Assembly: GCF_003259615.1 (NCBI RefSeq) | Contig: NZ_QLLR01000036.1 | Location: forward strand, 1 to 54,823 | Length of the DNA stretch: 54,823 nt | Direction: 5' to 3' | Source of the DNA: Pedobacter cryoconitis | Lineage (GTDB): Bacteria > Bacteroidota > Bacteroidia > Sphingobacteriales > Sphingobacteriaceae | Part shown: in pieces, positions 32,409 through 41,342 of the stretch | How positions within the stretch are numbered: the stretch's first letter is position 1 | How the letters are laid out: each line of letters begins with the position of its first letter | Notes under the pieces: generated by a model | The model's input: only the letters and a program-made list of their open reading frames with translations | What the model was told of the DNA's origin: nothing | Databases searched by the model: none | Made by a program: the position numbers and the translations under genes

Positions 32409-33791
32409 TCAGGCCAACGGAGAATTCTCCATTTCAAGCCCGGTTGAAGAGACAATCAAAGTCCCCTGAGAGTATTTCTCATTGTGCTGACTGGCATCAA
32501 GACCTTCTTCTTCTTCTTCGGAGGTTACACGAATCGGCTGAATTACATTTATTAATTTGAAAATCAGGAAGGACACCACAAAGCTGAAGGTGGCTACAAT
32601 CAGTACCCCTTTCAACTGTGTTAAAAAGAAATCCGCATTTCCATAAAACAAACCATCTGCGCCCGCAGCATTGACAGTTTTAGTTGCGAATACCCCTGTC
32701 AGCAACATCCCTACAATACCACCTACACCATGACAAGGAAATACATCTAATGTATCATCAAGACTGGTTTTAGATTTCCACATTACTGCCAGGTTAGAAA
32801 TAATAGCCGCAGCAACACCTATAAAAATACTATGTGGAATAGCTACGAATCCTGCGCCTGGAGTAATCGCGACAAGACCTACTACTGCACCGATACAAAA
32901 ACCAAGTACTGATGGTTTTTTACCCATTAGTACATCGAAAAACATCCAGGAAAGACCTGCTGCCCCTGCTGCAATATTTGTAGTTGCAAAAGCAGACACA
33001 GCCAGACTATTTGCACCTAATGCTGAACCAGCATTGAATCCAAACCAGCCGAACCAAAGTAGTCCTGTACCGATTAATACGTAAGGGATATTTGCAGGCG
33101 GGATTTCCTGGTGATCCTGGTGAACTTTTCTTCTTTTCAATACAAGCGCACCTGCAAGTGCAGCCATTCCGGCAGAAATATGAACAACTGTACCACCGGC
33201 AAAATCCAGCACACCCATTTTAAACAGGATACCATCAGGATGCCATGTCCAGTGCGCCAGCGGAGAATAAACAAAGATGGCAAACAGTACAATAAATAAG
33301 ATATAAGACGTAAAACGTATACGTTCAGCAACTGCTCCTACCACAAGTCCGGGAGTAATAATAGCGAACATCAGCTGAAACAAAGCAAATAAGGTTAATG
33401 GAATTGTTGGTGCAAGGCTCCACGACGGGCCTGAATTCACTCCCTGGAAAAACAGAAAAGTTAATGGGTTTCCAATCAGGCCGTGAATACTTTCTCCAAA
33501 TGCAAGACTAAAACCTACTGTAACCCAGAGCACACTAATGATACCAGCAGATACTATACTTTTAATCATAGTAGAAAGCACATTCTTTCTGTGGACCATT
33601 CCTCCATAAAAGAATGCAAGACCCGGAGTCATTAGAAAAACTAATGCCGTAGCCACTAATATCCATGCAATATCGGCTGCATTATACTTACCAGCATCAA
33701 AATCGGCATGTAATGGAACAAAAAGCGCTGCAATTGCGACAATCGCAAGAATAACGAACGGAATTACCTGTTTAAATAGAACTTTATTCAT
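32409..33791 (-). CDS. amt: Ammonium transporter Amt
   Basis: A 460-residue Amt/MEP/Rh family channel for ammonium uptake across the inner membrane. It has a cleaved or first hydrophobic helix (about 8-26) and eleven further helices. The family signature is DFAGGTVVHISAGMAALAGAL with the first pore His. The second pore His is in DVFPCHGVGGIVG. A cytoplasmic tail of about 45 residues is acidic (TSEEEEEGLDAS). No GlnK gene lies next to it, unlike the usual proteobacterial pair. It heads an operon with the porin-like and DUF4468-like genes. Confidence 0.95.
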   Translation of the reverse strand: MNKVLFKQVIPFVILAIVAIAALFVPLHADFDAGKYNAADIAWILVATALVFLMTPGLAFFYGGMVHRKNVLSTMIKSIVSAGIISVLWVTVGFSLAFGESIHGLIGNPLTFLFFQGVNSGPSWSLAPTIPLTLFALFQLMFAIITPGLVVGAVAERIRFTSYILFIVLFAIFVYSPLAHWTWHPDGILFKMGVLDFAGGTVVHISAGMAALAGALVLKRRKVHQDHQEIPPANIPYVLIGTGLLWFGWFGFNAGSALGANSLAVSAFATTNIAAGAAGLSWMFFDVLMGKKPSVLGFCIGAVVGLVAITPGAGFVAIPHSIFIGVAAAIISNLAVMWKSKTSLDDTLDVFPCHGVGGIVGMLLTGVFATKTVNAAGADGLFYGNADFFLTQLKGVLIVATFSFVVSFLIFKLINVIQPIRVTSEEEEEGLDASQHNEKYSQGTLIVSSTGLEMENSPLA

Positions 33792-34123
33792 ATATATTAT
33801 ATTTTTATTGGTTTATAAGTTGATTTATTACATTATTAACATAAAAATACTAATAAACTTCAATAATTAATAACATTAAATACAAATCAATATAAAAACA
33901 GGATCATTTTTAGTCCAAAAACAACAAAAACAAGAAAAATAGACTCAATAAAAATCAATTATTAGAATTTACAGGCAAAATAATGACTCATATTTTAAAT
34001 AAATTCAAAAAACACACTAAAAATATATGATAATTGTTTTTATTCAACTTTGTGATAAAAAACGCAAACAACACAGCACATTAAACTGTTAATTCCAGTA
34101 TTGCTACCTTCGCAATACAAATT
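33792..34123. other. AT-rich divergent intergenic region upstream of amt
   Basis: This 332-nt stretch is very AT-rich and separates amt from the SRPBCC gene. A TACCTTCG box shortly before the ATG at 34124 may be the -7 element of that gene. I saw no sigma-54 site or clear operator for amt. No open frame is convincing. Confidence 0.5.
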
Positions 34124-34618
34124 ATGAAAGCATTTCACCTTAAATTCTCTCAATTCCTGCCAATCAGCTTACCTGAAGCATGGGATTTCTTCTCCTCACC
34201 GATGAATCTGGCTAAAATAACGCCCAAAGAGATGGCTTTTACGGTAACCTCACCCATTCAAGCAGACGAAAAGATGTATCCCGGAATGATTATTACTTAT
34301 AAAGTATCGCCCGTAGCGGGAATTAAGCTAAACTGGATGACAGAAATCACCCAGGTATCAGATCAGAAATACTTTATTGACGAGCAGCGATTTGGCCCTT
34401 ATAAATTCTGGCATCACCAGCACCACTTCAAACCGGTACCCGGAGGCGTAGAAATGACGGATATATTAACCTATGGATTGCCAATGGGAATTCTTGGGAA
34501 TATAGCCAATAGTATATTTGTAGCCCGCAAATTACAGCAGATCTTTAATTTCAGAAGGCAGAAGACAATTGAATTATTCGGGGATTATACCGCCGCAACA
34601 GCAGCTACAGGCACGTAG
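34124..34618 (+). CDS. SRPBCC family protein
   Basis: A 164-residue START/SRPBCC-fold protein. It begins with a strand and helix (KFSQFLPISLPEAWDFFSSPMNLAKITPKEMAFTV), then shows beta strands such as MIITYKVSPVAGIKLNWMTEITQV and PYKFWHHQHHFKPVPGGVEMTDILTY. The C-terminal helix is ARKLQQIFNFRRQKTIELF. Such proteins bind hydrophobic ligands, but the ligand here is unknown. The end (GDYTAATAATGT) overlaps the 3' end of the convergent radical SAM gene by 34 bases, which is unusual. Confidence 0.78.
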   Translation: MKAFHLKFSQFLPISLPEAWDFFSSPMNLAKITPKEMAFTVTSPIQADEKMYPGMIITYKVSPVAGIKLNWMTEITQVSDQKYFIDEQRFGPYKFWHHQHHFKPVPGGVEMTDILTYGLPMGILGNIANSIFVARKLQQIFNFRRQKTIELFGDYTAATAATGT

Positions 34619-35553
34619 GCAGAGCCCTGTACTATTCCTCTTTTTTCGATTTCCCGGTCAATATAAGTCTGAATAGACGATTTATTTAAGCCCCAGTTCG
34701 GCGCAATTAATAGATCCCAGTCAGAAATACCGAACAAACGCTGAATAACTACGTCTGGTCTTAACAAAGGGATCAATTTACACAGCAGATCTGTATATTC
34801 TTCAAGCGTAAACAATTTGAAAGGCTCTTTCTTGTACTTAGCCCCCATAATAGAGCCCTCTACAATATGAAGATGGTGAAACTTTACGAACTTAATTTTC
34901 GGGAACTTATTGATCTCATGAATATATTGCAGCATCATATCTTCAGTTTCCCATGGAAAACCAAAAATCGTGTGTACACAAAGATCAAGCTTACTATTAT
35001 CCAGTAACTTAACAGCCTCTACAAACTCCGCATGGCTGCATCCCCTGTTGATTTGATTTAGTGTGTCATCATAAATTGATTCCATGCCCATTTCCAGATC
35101 CACATCAAAACGATCAGCATAACTCTCCAGTAATGCTACTTTTTCCGCATCAATACAATCCGGGCGTGTTCCTACAGAAAATCCGACAACATCTTCACTA
35201 TTAATAGACAAAGCCTCATCATACATCATTTTCAGATAATGTACCGGTGCATAAGTATTTGTATTCGGCTGAAAATAAACAATGAACTTATCCGCCTTAT
35301 AAAACCCCTTACCACGTTCCATTCCCTGCTCCAGCTGTTCTCTGATAGTAGGCAACTTTCTGGAAAGCTCAGGCGTAAAAGAATCTACATTACAATAGGT
35401 ACAACCACCATATCCCTTGCTCCCATCACGATTAGGGCAAGTAAACCCACCATCAACAATCACTTTGAACACACGTTGTCCTTTATACTTTTCCTTAAGG
35501 TGAGTACCGTAATTATTATAACCTTTTATGCCTGAATCTAATGGAGTTCCCAA
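34585..35553 (-). CDS. TIGR01212 family radical SAM protein (YhcC-like)
   Basis: A 322-residue radical SAM protein resembling YhcC. The iron-sulphur cluster motif is built from Cys39, Cys51 and Cys54 in CPNRDGSKGYGGCTYC, the extended spacing typical of the family. Later segments (VDLEMGMESIYDDTLNQINRGC, DLCVHTIFGFPWETEDMM, FHHLHIVEGS) fit the partial TIM barrel. Its substrate is not settled. A strong promoter match lies at 35579-35608. The last residues (VPVAAVAAV) overlap the SRPBCC gene in the opposite strand. Confidence 0.87.
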   Translation of the reverse strand: MGTPLDSGIKGYNNYGTHLKEKYKGQRVFKVIVDGGFTCPNRDGSKGYGGCTYCNVDSFTPELSRKLPTIREQLEQGMERGKGFYKADKFIVYFQPNTNTYAPVHYLKMMYDEALSINSEDVVGFSVGTRPDCIDAEKVALLESYADRFDVDLEMGMESIYDDTLNQINRGCSHAEFVEAVKLLDNSKLDLCVHTIFGFPWETEDMMLQYIHEINKFPKIKFVKFHHLHIVEGSIMGAKYKKEPFKLFTLEEYTDLLCKLIPLLRPDVVIQRLFGISDWDLLIAPNWGLNKSSIQTYIDREIEKRGIVQGSAYVPVAAVAAV

Positions 35554-35578
35554 ATTGCTTTTGTATTATTATTTTTTG

Positions 35579-35608
35579 CAAAAATACACCTTTTAATTTA
35601 AAGTTCAA
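35579..35608 (-). promoter_or_regulatory. Promoter of the TIGR01212 gene
   Basis: On the minus strand, TTG (35606-35608) and TATTTTTG (35579-35586) are separated by 19 nt, an exact match to the Bacteroidota consensus. The leader to the ATG at 35553 is about 20 nt. Confidence 0.75.
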
Positions 35609-35664
35609 GCCACAGCAAAGCAACATCTGGTGCCAGCCCCCGCACAATCAAACCAAAAGAGCAA

Positions 35665-36453
35665 TTACTTAATCAGTGCAGGCAAATTATCATTGCTGCC
35701 CCCCTTAGTAAATTCAGTATAACTTTTCTTGATATAGATGATCATTTCATAATCAGACATTTCCATTGCCTCCGACTTTGACGGTCTGTATTTATCAATA
35801 AAACGCTGAAGAGGCTCCCCCTTTAAAGAAGTAACCCGTGTTATCTTTGACTTAGAAAACACCTTATCCACATAATTATTATCCTCACCCACCAACAACC
35901 TCTGTTGCAACTTGGACATTGGAGCCTTCTTTTTGCCGAACAAATTAATAATCTGCAAAACATCAACCCCAGCGATTGCGGCAGTGCTCATTGTATTTCT
36001 ATTATACTGAGTAAACTGCGGCGACCTTACAAAAGCAGATTTCGAAATAAAAATATCCTTTACCCCCGGGCTCTTATAAGCAAAAACCGATAAAAACTCC
36101 TGCCTGTACCTCAACGAATCAAACTCATACTTATTCTTCGCTTCAATCTGCACCTCCTGTAAAATAAACGGCACCGCTTCCAACACCACTACAACCGCTC
36201 CCTTATTTGCCTTCAGTGTAAAATATGAAGTCACATAATTGGCACGGCTTACCTTTACCACCTCACCCGCATTAATATCAGACAACCCAAACTCACCCTT
36301 CAGATTACTAAAAACAATCCCATAACCCGTTGTCACCGTTGCATTCTCAATCGGTGCCCTTGTATCCTTGTCGATAACCGTACCCAGTATACGCTGTGCA
36401 AAAAGCTGACAGGAAAAAGAAAGAACTAACACTAAAGTAAATATATATTTCAT
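35665..36453 (-). CDS. Exported protein with CarboxypepD_reg-like domain
   Basis: An exported protein of 262 residues if started at the internal ATG at 36453, which gives a clean signal peptide (MKYIFTLVLVLSFSCQLFA then QRI). The open frame extends 17 codons further upstream, but those residues would precede the signal. Residues about 22-100 form a CarboxypepD_reg-like domain (ILGTVIDKDTRAPIENATV, NLKGEFGLSDINAGEVVKVS). The rest (about 160 residues) is helical and basic, ending in a polar tail; I do not recognise it. It is similar in layout to the protein at 10005, but shorter. Confidence 0.7.
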   Translation of the reverse strand: MKYIFTLVLVLSFSCQLFAQRILGTVIDKDTRAPIENATVTTGYGIVFSNLKGEFGLSDINAGEVVKVSRANYVTSYFTLKANKGAVVVVLEAVPFILQEVQIEAKNKYEFDSLRYRQEFLSVFAYKSPGVKDIFISKSAFVRSPQFTQYNRNTMSTAAIAGVDVLQIINLFGKKKAPMSKLQQRLLVGEDNNYVDKVFSKSKITRVTSLKGEPLQRFIDKYRPSKSEAMEMSDYEMIIYIKKSYTEFTKGGSNDNLPALIK

Positions 36454-36639
36454 GCCCGCTGATTTAGGAAACCGTGAATAATTTGATCTTATAAATTTAA
36501 ACAACTTCTAAATATTATCCCATACAAAACAGCACTTAACACCAAAAAACTTGGTACAAGATGACATTAAAACCTCATTTATAATAATCACGCGAACTAA
36601 TGCGATACAGCGAAGCAATCCGGCAGAGCTAACCTTACG

Positions 36640-37186
36640 CAATCCAACTTAGCTATCCAATTATCAATCCAACCTAGCAATCCGAATAAGCAATCCAACC
36701 TAGCCATCCAACCAGCAATCCAACTTAGCAATCCAACTTAGCTATCCAACTTAGCAATCCGAATAAGCAATCCAACCTAGCCATCCAACCTAGCAATCCT
36801 AACAAGCAATCCAACCTAGCTATCCAACCTAGCAATCCTAATAAGCAATCCAACCTAGCAATCCGAATAAGCAATCCAACCTAACCATCCAACCAGCAAT
36901 CCAACCTAGCCATCCAACCAGCAATCCAACTTAGCAATCCAACCTAGCCATCCAACCAGCAATCCAACCAGCAATCCAACCTAGCTATCCAACCAGCAAT
37001 CCAGCTTAGCAATCCGAATAAGCAATCCAACCAGCAATCCAACTTAGCAATCCAACCTAGCCATCCAACCAGCAATCCAACCAGCAATCCTAATAAGCAG
37101 TCCAACCTAGCTATCCAACCAGCAATCCAGCTTAGCAATCCGAATAAGCAATCCAACCTAGCTATCCAACCAGCAATCCTAATAAA
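36640..37186. repeat. Long tandem array of a 13-nt unit (about 42 copies)
   Basis: Roughly 42 head-to-tail units of 12-13 nt. The common forms are CAATCCAACCTAG, CTATCCAACCTAG, CAATCCGAATAAG, CAATCCTAATAAG and the 12-mer CCATCCAACCAG. The units alternate in higher-order patterns rather than being identical. Degenerate copies may extend back to about 36616. The array sits between a CarboxypepD_reg gene and an APC permease. It is not a CRISPR because the units abut and no unique spacers exist. Confidence 0.9.
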
Positions 37187-37248
37187 AATCTGTGAGCCCG
37201 TAACCATTTATTTTTTTCGCTCCCTAAAGGCCCCATCAAAATGGTGAA

Positions 37249-37345
37249 AAATAAAAAAACCGTTATACTATGTTCGGACATTGCATTCAGGGCCACTTCA
37301 GGCCCACAAAATGCTGACGAACATAGTATAACGGTTTTTTTATTT
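37249..37345 (-). repeat. Nested hairpin, copy B; also the permease terminator
   Basis: Outer arms 37249-37276 and 37318-37345 are perfect 28-bp complements, entering with an A-run and leaving with a T-run. Inside are a GCATT/AATGC stem and a GGGCC/GGCCC stem, with CCTGAAGTGG on the minus strand at the apex. It starts 9 bases after the stop of the minus-strand permease, so it probably terminates that mRNA. The size and inner structure are far beyond a normal terminator. Confidence 0.8.
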
Positions 37346-37353
37346 CCTCTTAC

Positions 37354-38766
37354 TTATTCCTTAGGCTTCGAAAAAAAATAAACCGGTATACCTGCGAGCA
37401 TGATCAACACCCCCCACCCACACGTACTAAACTTAGTAATCAACAGCGCCACGCAAATTGCCGCAGCTACCACCATATACAAAGCCGGCAATACCGGATA
37501 CCCGAACGCCCTATACGGACGCACCAAATCCGGCCTTTTCCTTCTTAAAATAAATATCCCATAAATAGTAAGAATATAAAAAATCATCACAATGATCACT
37601 ACATAATCCAGCAAATCACCATACTTGCCCGTCAAACAAAGAAAAGAAGCCCAAATACACTGAAACCACAAAGCCCAGCCCGGCACACTCGACTTATTCA
37701 ATAAAGCCGCCTTCTTAAAAAACAACCCATCCTTTGCCATCGTATAATAAACCCTTGCCCCAGCCATGATCAACCCATTATTACAAGCAAAAGTTGAAAT
37801 CATGATCATTACAGCAATAGTAATCGTGCCCACATCACCAAAAATATATTGCGCTGCCGCAACAGCCACACGATCAGACTTCGCAAAAGCAATCTCATTC
37901 AAAGGCATCACAGAGATATACATCAAATTCGCTGAAATATAAATCACACTCACAATGAAAGTCCCAAAAAACAAACTCAGGCCCACATTGCGCTCAGGCT
38001 TTTTGATCTCACCAGCAATAAAAGTTACCCCGACCCACGCATCACTCGAAAAAAGAGAACCCACCATGGCCGCTGCAATACCAGAAAGCAAAGCAGTACC
38101 ACCAATAGAAACCCACGAACCATTTTGCGCATCAAAAGCTCTTGTATTCCACGCATCAGCCCAATTCGCATTCCACACCTGCGTATTTGCGGCGATTAAA
38201 AAACCACCAGCAATCAGACCCAGCAGTGAAAAAATCTTAATAATAGTCAAAAAAGTCTGTAGAATCTTACTATCCCTTACCCCCCTGCTATTGATATAAG
38301 TCAGCAACACAATCGTCACAATAGAAACCAATTGCGCCGCATTCAAATGAAAAGACCCTAAACTATATAAAACATTAGTATCACTCAAAGGCTCATACAA
38401 ATAAGCAGCAAACTTCGAAAAAGCCACCCCTACCGCGGCGATCGTTCCCGTTTGAATTACCGCAAAGAAGCTCCACCCATACAAAAATGCGATCAGCTTA
38501 TTATAAGCCTCCTTCAGATAAACATACTGGCCGCCCGCCTTTGGGAACATTGCACTCAGCTCACCATAACTTACCGCCGCAACTACTGTTACCAACCCAG
38601 TCAATACCCAAATCAGGATGAGCCAGCCTGCCGACCCCACTTGCCTGGCAATATCAGCACTTACAATAAATATCCCCGATCCGATCATGGAGCCTACAAC
38701 AAGCATAGTTCCGTCTAAAAGACCAAGCTCTCTCTTAAAAGAGCCATCCTCAATTTCTTTATTCAT
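37354..38766 (-). CDS. APC superfamily amino acid permease
   Basis: A 470-residue inner-membrane permease of the amino acid-polyamine-organocation superfamily, LAT-like. It begins with a short cytoplasmic tail (MNKEIEDGSFKRELGLLDG) and the first helix with the unwound GSMIGSGIFIV motif. About twelve membrane segments follow, with the intracellular loop GEIKKPERNVGLSLFFGT typical of the family. The substrate cannot be read from sequence. The leader before the ATG is A/C-rich (ATCAACCAACCAAAACAAC). It is unlike the two permeases at 41.3 and 43 kb in sequence and ends at the nested hairpin. Confidence 0.88.
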   Translation of the reverse strand: MNKEIEDGSFKRELGLLDGTMLVVGSMIGSGIFIVSADIARQVGSAGWLILIWVLTGLVTVVAAVSYGELSAMFPKAGGQYVYLKEAYNKLIAFLYGWSFFAVIQTGTIAAVGVAFSKFAAYLYEPLSDTNVLYSLGSFHLNAAQLVSIVTIVLLTYINSRGVRDSKILQTFLTIIKIFSLLGLIAGGFLIAANTQVWNANWADAWNTRAFDAQNGSWVSIGGTALLSGIAAAMVGSLFSSDAWVGVTFIAGEIKKPERNVGLSLFFGTFIVSVIYISANLMYISVMPLNEIAFAKSDRVAVAAAQYIFGDVGTITIAVMIMISTFACNNGLIMAGARVYYTMAKDGLFFKKAALLNKSSVPGWALWFQCIWASFLCLTGKYGDLLDYVVIIVMIFYILTIYGIFILRRKRPDLVRPYRAFGYPVLPALYMVVAAAICVALLITKFSTCGWGVLIMLAGIPVYFFSKPKE

Positions 38767-38967
38767 TAGTTGTTTTGGTTGGTTGATTGATTTAAATCCC
38801 TAAGGATGCGCTAATATATTTAAATTCTTAAAATAAAAATACCAAGCCACAACTATAGCTGTAAATCTTTCAACCACAGTCAATTAATTTGGGAATGTCA
38901 GAAACTCTCTTTAATTTGTATAACGGCCAATACGCCATCTACCCAGGAAACCAAATTTAAACAACAT

Positions 38968-41220
38968 ATGATTTTTCTACAACAGAATTTAATTTACTTC
39001 ATCCCCCTTTTTGGCCTCGTTGGGATACTGGTTATGGCCTTCCAAAGTGCCTGGGTTACCCGGCAGGAAGCAGGAGACAAAAACATGTCTGAACTCGCAG
39101 GTTATATAGCAGACGGTGCTATGGCCTTTTTGAAAGCAGAATGGAAAGTACTTAGTTACTTTGTGATCATCGCCGGTATTTTACTCGCCTGGTCCGGTAC
39201 ACTTACCGGAACAGCTGCCAGCCCCATTCACTCCAGTCCCATTATCGCTGTCGCCTTTCTTATCGGCGCAGTATTTTCAGCTTTCGCAGGCTATTTAGGA
39301 ATGCGCATCGCAACAAAGGCCAATGTCAGAACCACACAAGCAGCCAGAACAAGCTTAGCGCAAGCACTGAAAGTATCCTTCAGAGGAGGGACAGTGATGG
39401 GATTTGGTGTTGCAGGCCTGGCTATTCTCGGCCTGGGAACCCTGTTTATCATCCTTTACCACACCTTCGTACATCCCGGATCTCCGGAATCCTCAGCCCA
39501 ATTGAAAAAAACTATTGAAGTACTTGCCGGCTTCTCCCTGGGCGCAGAAAGTATTGCCCTTTTTGCCAGAGTTGGCGGAGGGATTTATACCAAAGCAGCA
39601 GACGTTGGAGCCGATCTGGTAGGAAAAGTAGAAGCAGGAATTCCCGAAGATGACGTGCGTAACCCCGCAACCATTGCAGATAACGTAGGAGATAACGTGG
39701 GTGATGTAGCCGGTATGGGTGCAGATTTATTCGGCTCTTACGTAGCAACCATCCTGGCCACTATGGTATTAGGACAGGAAATTGTTTCTGAAGACCTGTT
39801 CGGAGGTATGGCCCCCGTACTTTTACCCATGCTGATTGCAGGGCTAGGACTAATCTTCTCTATCGTAGCCTCCCTGTTTGTTAAAATTAAGAAAGAAACC
39901 GATAGCGTGCAAAGCGCATTAAACATAGGAAACTGGTTATCTATTGTACTCACCGCAATCGCCTCTTACTTTGCCGTTCGCTGGCTATTGCCCCCTGTGA
40001 TGTCCATCCGCGGATTTGAATTCACTCAAATGTCCGTTTATTACGCGATACTCATCGGTTTGGCGGTTGGCACACTCATGAGTCTGATTACAGAATACTA
40101 TACCGCAATGGGCAACCGTCCCGTCAACTCAATCATTCAGCAATCCTCAACAGGGCACGCAACGAATATTATTGGTGGTCTTTCCGTAGGCATGGAATCT
40201 ACAGTGCTACCTATCCTGGTACTCGCTGCCGGAATATATACCTCTTATTCCTTTGCAGGATTTTATGGCGTAGCGATTGCCGCAGCCGGGATGATGGCTA
40301 CTACAGCTATGCAACTCGCTATCGATGCTTTCGGACCTATTGCCGATAACGCAGGAGGAATAGCAGAAATGAGCGGATTACCCAAAGAAGTCAGAGAACG
40401 CACAGACATGCTTGATGCCGTAGGAAATACCACTGCAGCTACCGGAAAAGGCTTTGCAATTGCCTCAGCAGCCCTAACCTCACTTGCCCTGTTTGCTGCA
40501 TTCGCAGGAATTTCAGGCATCACCTCTATTGACATCTATAAAGCAAATGTACTGGCAGGCCTGTTTGTAGGCGGCATGATTCCTTTCATCTTCTCTTCAC
40601 TTTGTATTGCCGCAGTAGGCCGGGCAGCGATGGCCATGGTACAAGAAGTGAGAAGACAGTTTAAAGAAATTCCGGGGATTATGGAATATAAAGCCAAACC
40701 TGAATATGAAAAATGCGTAGCCATTTCCACAGAAGCCTCTATTCGTGAAATGATGCTTCCCGGAGCAATCGCACTGATTGTACCTATTATTGTAGGTTTC
40801 ACCTTTGGCCCCGAGGTACTCGGAGGGCTGCTTGCAGGCGTAACCGTTTCGGGTGTTTTAATGGGGATTTTCCAATCCAATGCTGGCGGCGCATGGGATA
40901 ACGCAAAGAAATCCTTTGAAAAAGGAGTGATGATTGAAGGTAAAATGGAATATAAAGGGTCAGAACCGCACAAAGCATCCGTAACCGGAGATACCGTAGG
41001 AGATCCATTTAAAGACACCTCAGGCCCATCCATGAATATCCTGATCAAACTCATGTCTATCGTTTCTCTGATCATTGCACCACATATTGCCGTAGGGATC
41101 AGCAACCCCGGTACCACAGAGATCAGAAAAGAAATACAGATCAGTAAATCGACAGACTCCAAAGGAAAAATCAAGATTGATACCGTTAAAAATGTGACAG
41201 ATACCCTGATTCATCCTTAA
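38968..41220 (+). CDS. hppA: Membrane-bound pyrophosphatase (Na+/H+-translocating)
   Basis: A 750-residue integral membrane pyrophosphatase that couples PPi hydrolysis to ion pumping. The catalytic segments are KAADVGADLVGKVEAG, then EDDVRNPATIADNVGDNVGD, and DAFGPIADNAGGIAEMSG. About sixteen membrane segments are expected. The segment GNTTAATGKGFAIASAAL has Ala where K+-independent enzymes have Lys, so this should be the K+-dependent type, which commonly pumps Na+. The C-terminal 35 residues form a polar tail (EIQISKSTDSKGKIKIDTV) beyond the usual core. It is transcribed alone and ends in a strong bidirectional terminator. Confidence 0.95.
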   Translation: MIFLQQNLIYFIPLFGLVGILVMAFQSAWVTRQEAGDKNMSELAGYIADGAMAFLKAEWKVLSYFVIIAGILLAWSGTLTGTAASPIHSSPIIAVAFLIGAVFSAFAGYLGMRIATKANVRTTQAARTSLAQALKVSFRGGTVMGFGVAGLAILGLGTLFIILYHTFVHPGSPESSAQLKKTIEVLAGFSLGAESIALFARVGGGIYTKAADVGADLVGKVEAGIPEDDVRNPATIADNVGDNVGDVAGMGADLFGSYVATILATMVLGQEIVSEDLFGGMAPVLLPMLIAGLGLIFSIVASLFVKIKKETDSVQSALNIGNWLSIVLTAIASYFAVRWLLPPVMSIRGFEFTQMSVYYAILIGLAVGTLMSLITEYYTAMGNRPVNSIIQQSSTGHATNIIGGLSVGMESTVLPILVLAAGIYTSYSFAGFYGVAIAAAGMMATTAMQLAIDAFGPIADNAGGIAEMSGLPKEVRERTDMLDAVGNTTAATGKGFAIASAALTSLALFAAFAGISGITSIDIYKANVLAGLFVGGMIPFIFSSLCIAAVGRAAMAMVQEVRRQFKEIPGIMEYKAKPEYEKCVAISTEASIREMMLPGAIALIVPIIVGFTFGPEVLGGLLAGVTVSGVLMGIFQSNAGGAWDNAKKSFEKGVMIEGKMEYKGSEPHKASVTGDTVGDPFKDTSGPSMNILIKLMSIVSLIIAPHIAVGISNPGTTEIRKEIQISKSTDSKGKIKIDTVKNVTDTLIHP

Positions 41221-41240
41221 TCAATCCATATATTGTTCTG

Positions 41241-41275
41241 AATAAAAGGGATTTCCAAAACAAATCCCTTTTATT
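41241..41275. terminator. Bidirectional terminator after hppA
   Basis: AATAAAAGGGATTT and AAATCCCTTTTATT form a perfect 14-bp stem around CCAAAAC, with T-runs on both strands. A near-copy occurs at 42875-42909, showing that this piece was duplicated with the permease gene. Confidence 0.88.
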
Positions 41276-41342
41276 TTTAAATATATTTTAATTAGGTTTG
41301 GTCTTGAACTAACCCATAAAAAAATAAACAACCAAACTTACT

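Larger units (their letters stand above)
36454..37353. other. Gene-free region with a long 13-nt array and nested hairpin
   Basis: About 900 nt without a credible gene. It contains the tandem array at 36640-37186, a 62-nt spacer, and the nested hairpin at 37249-37345. An open frame at 36944-37207 on the minus strand is made of the array itself and is not credited as a gene. Confidence 0.8.

Noticed and set aside
36944..37207. 87-codon open frame on the minus strand, rich in Trp, Ile and Leu
   Set aside because: It consists almost wholly of the 13-nt tandem array. The open frame is a by-product of the repeat (3 x 13 nt keeps frame) and has no promoter or start context.
40536..41174. 212-codon open frame antisense to hppA
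   Set aside because: It is a shadow of the GC-richer hppA codons; the composition is odd, and hppA is a clear gene on the other strand.
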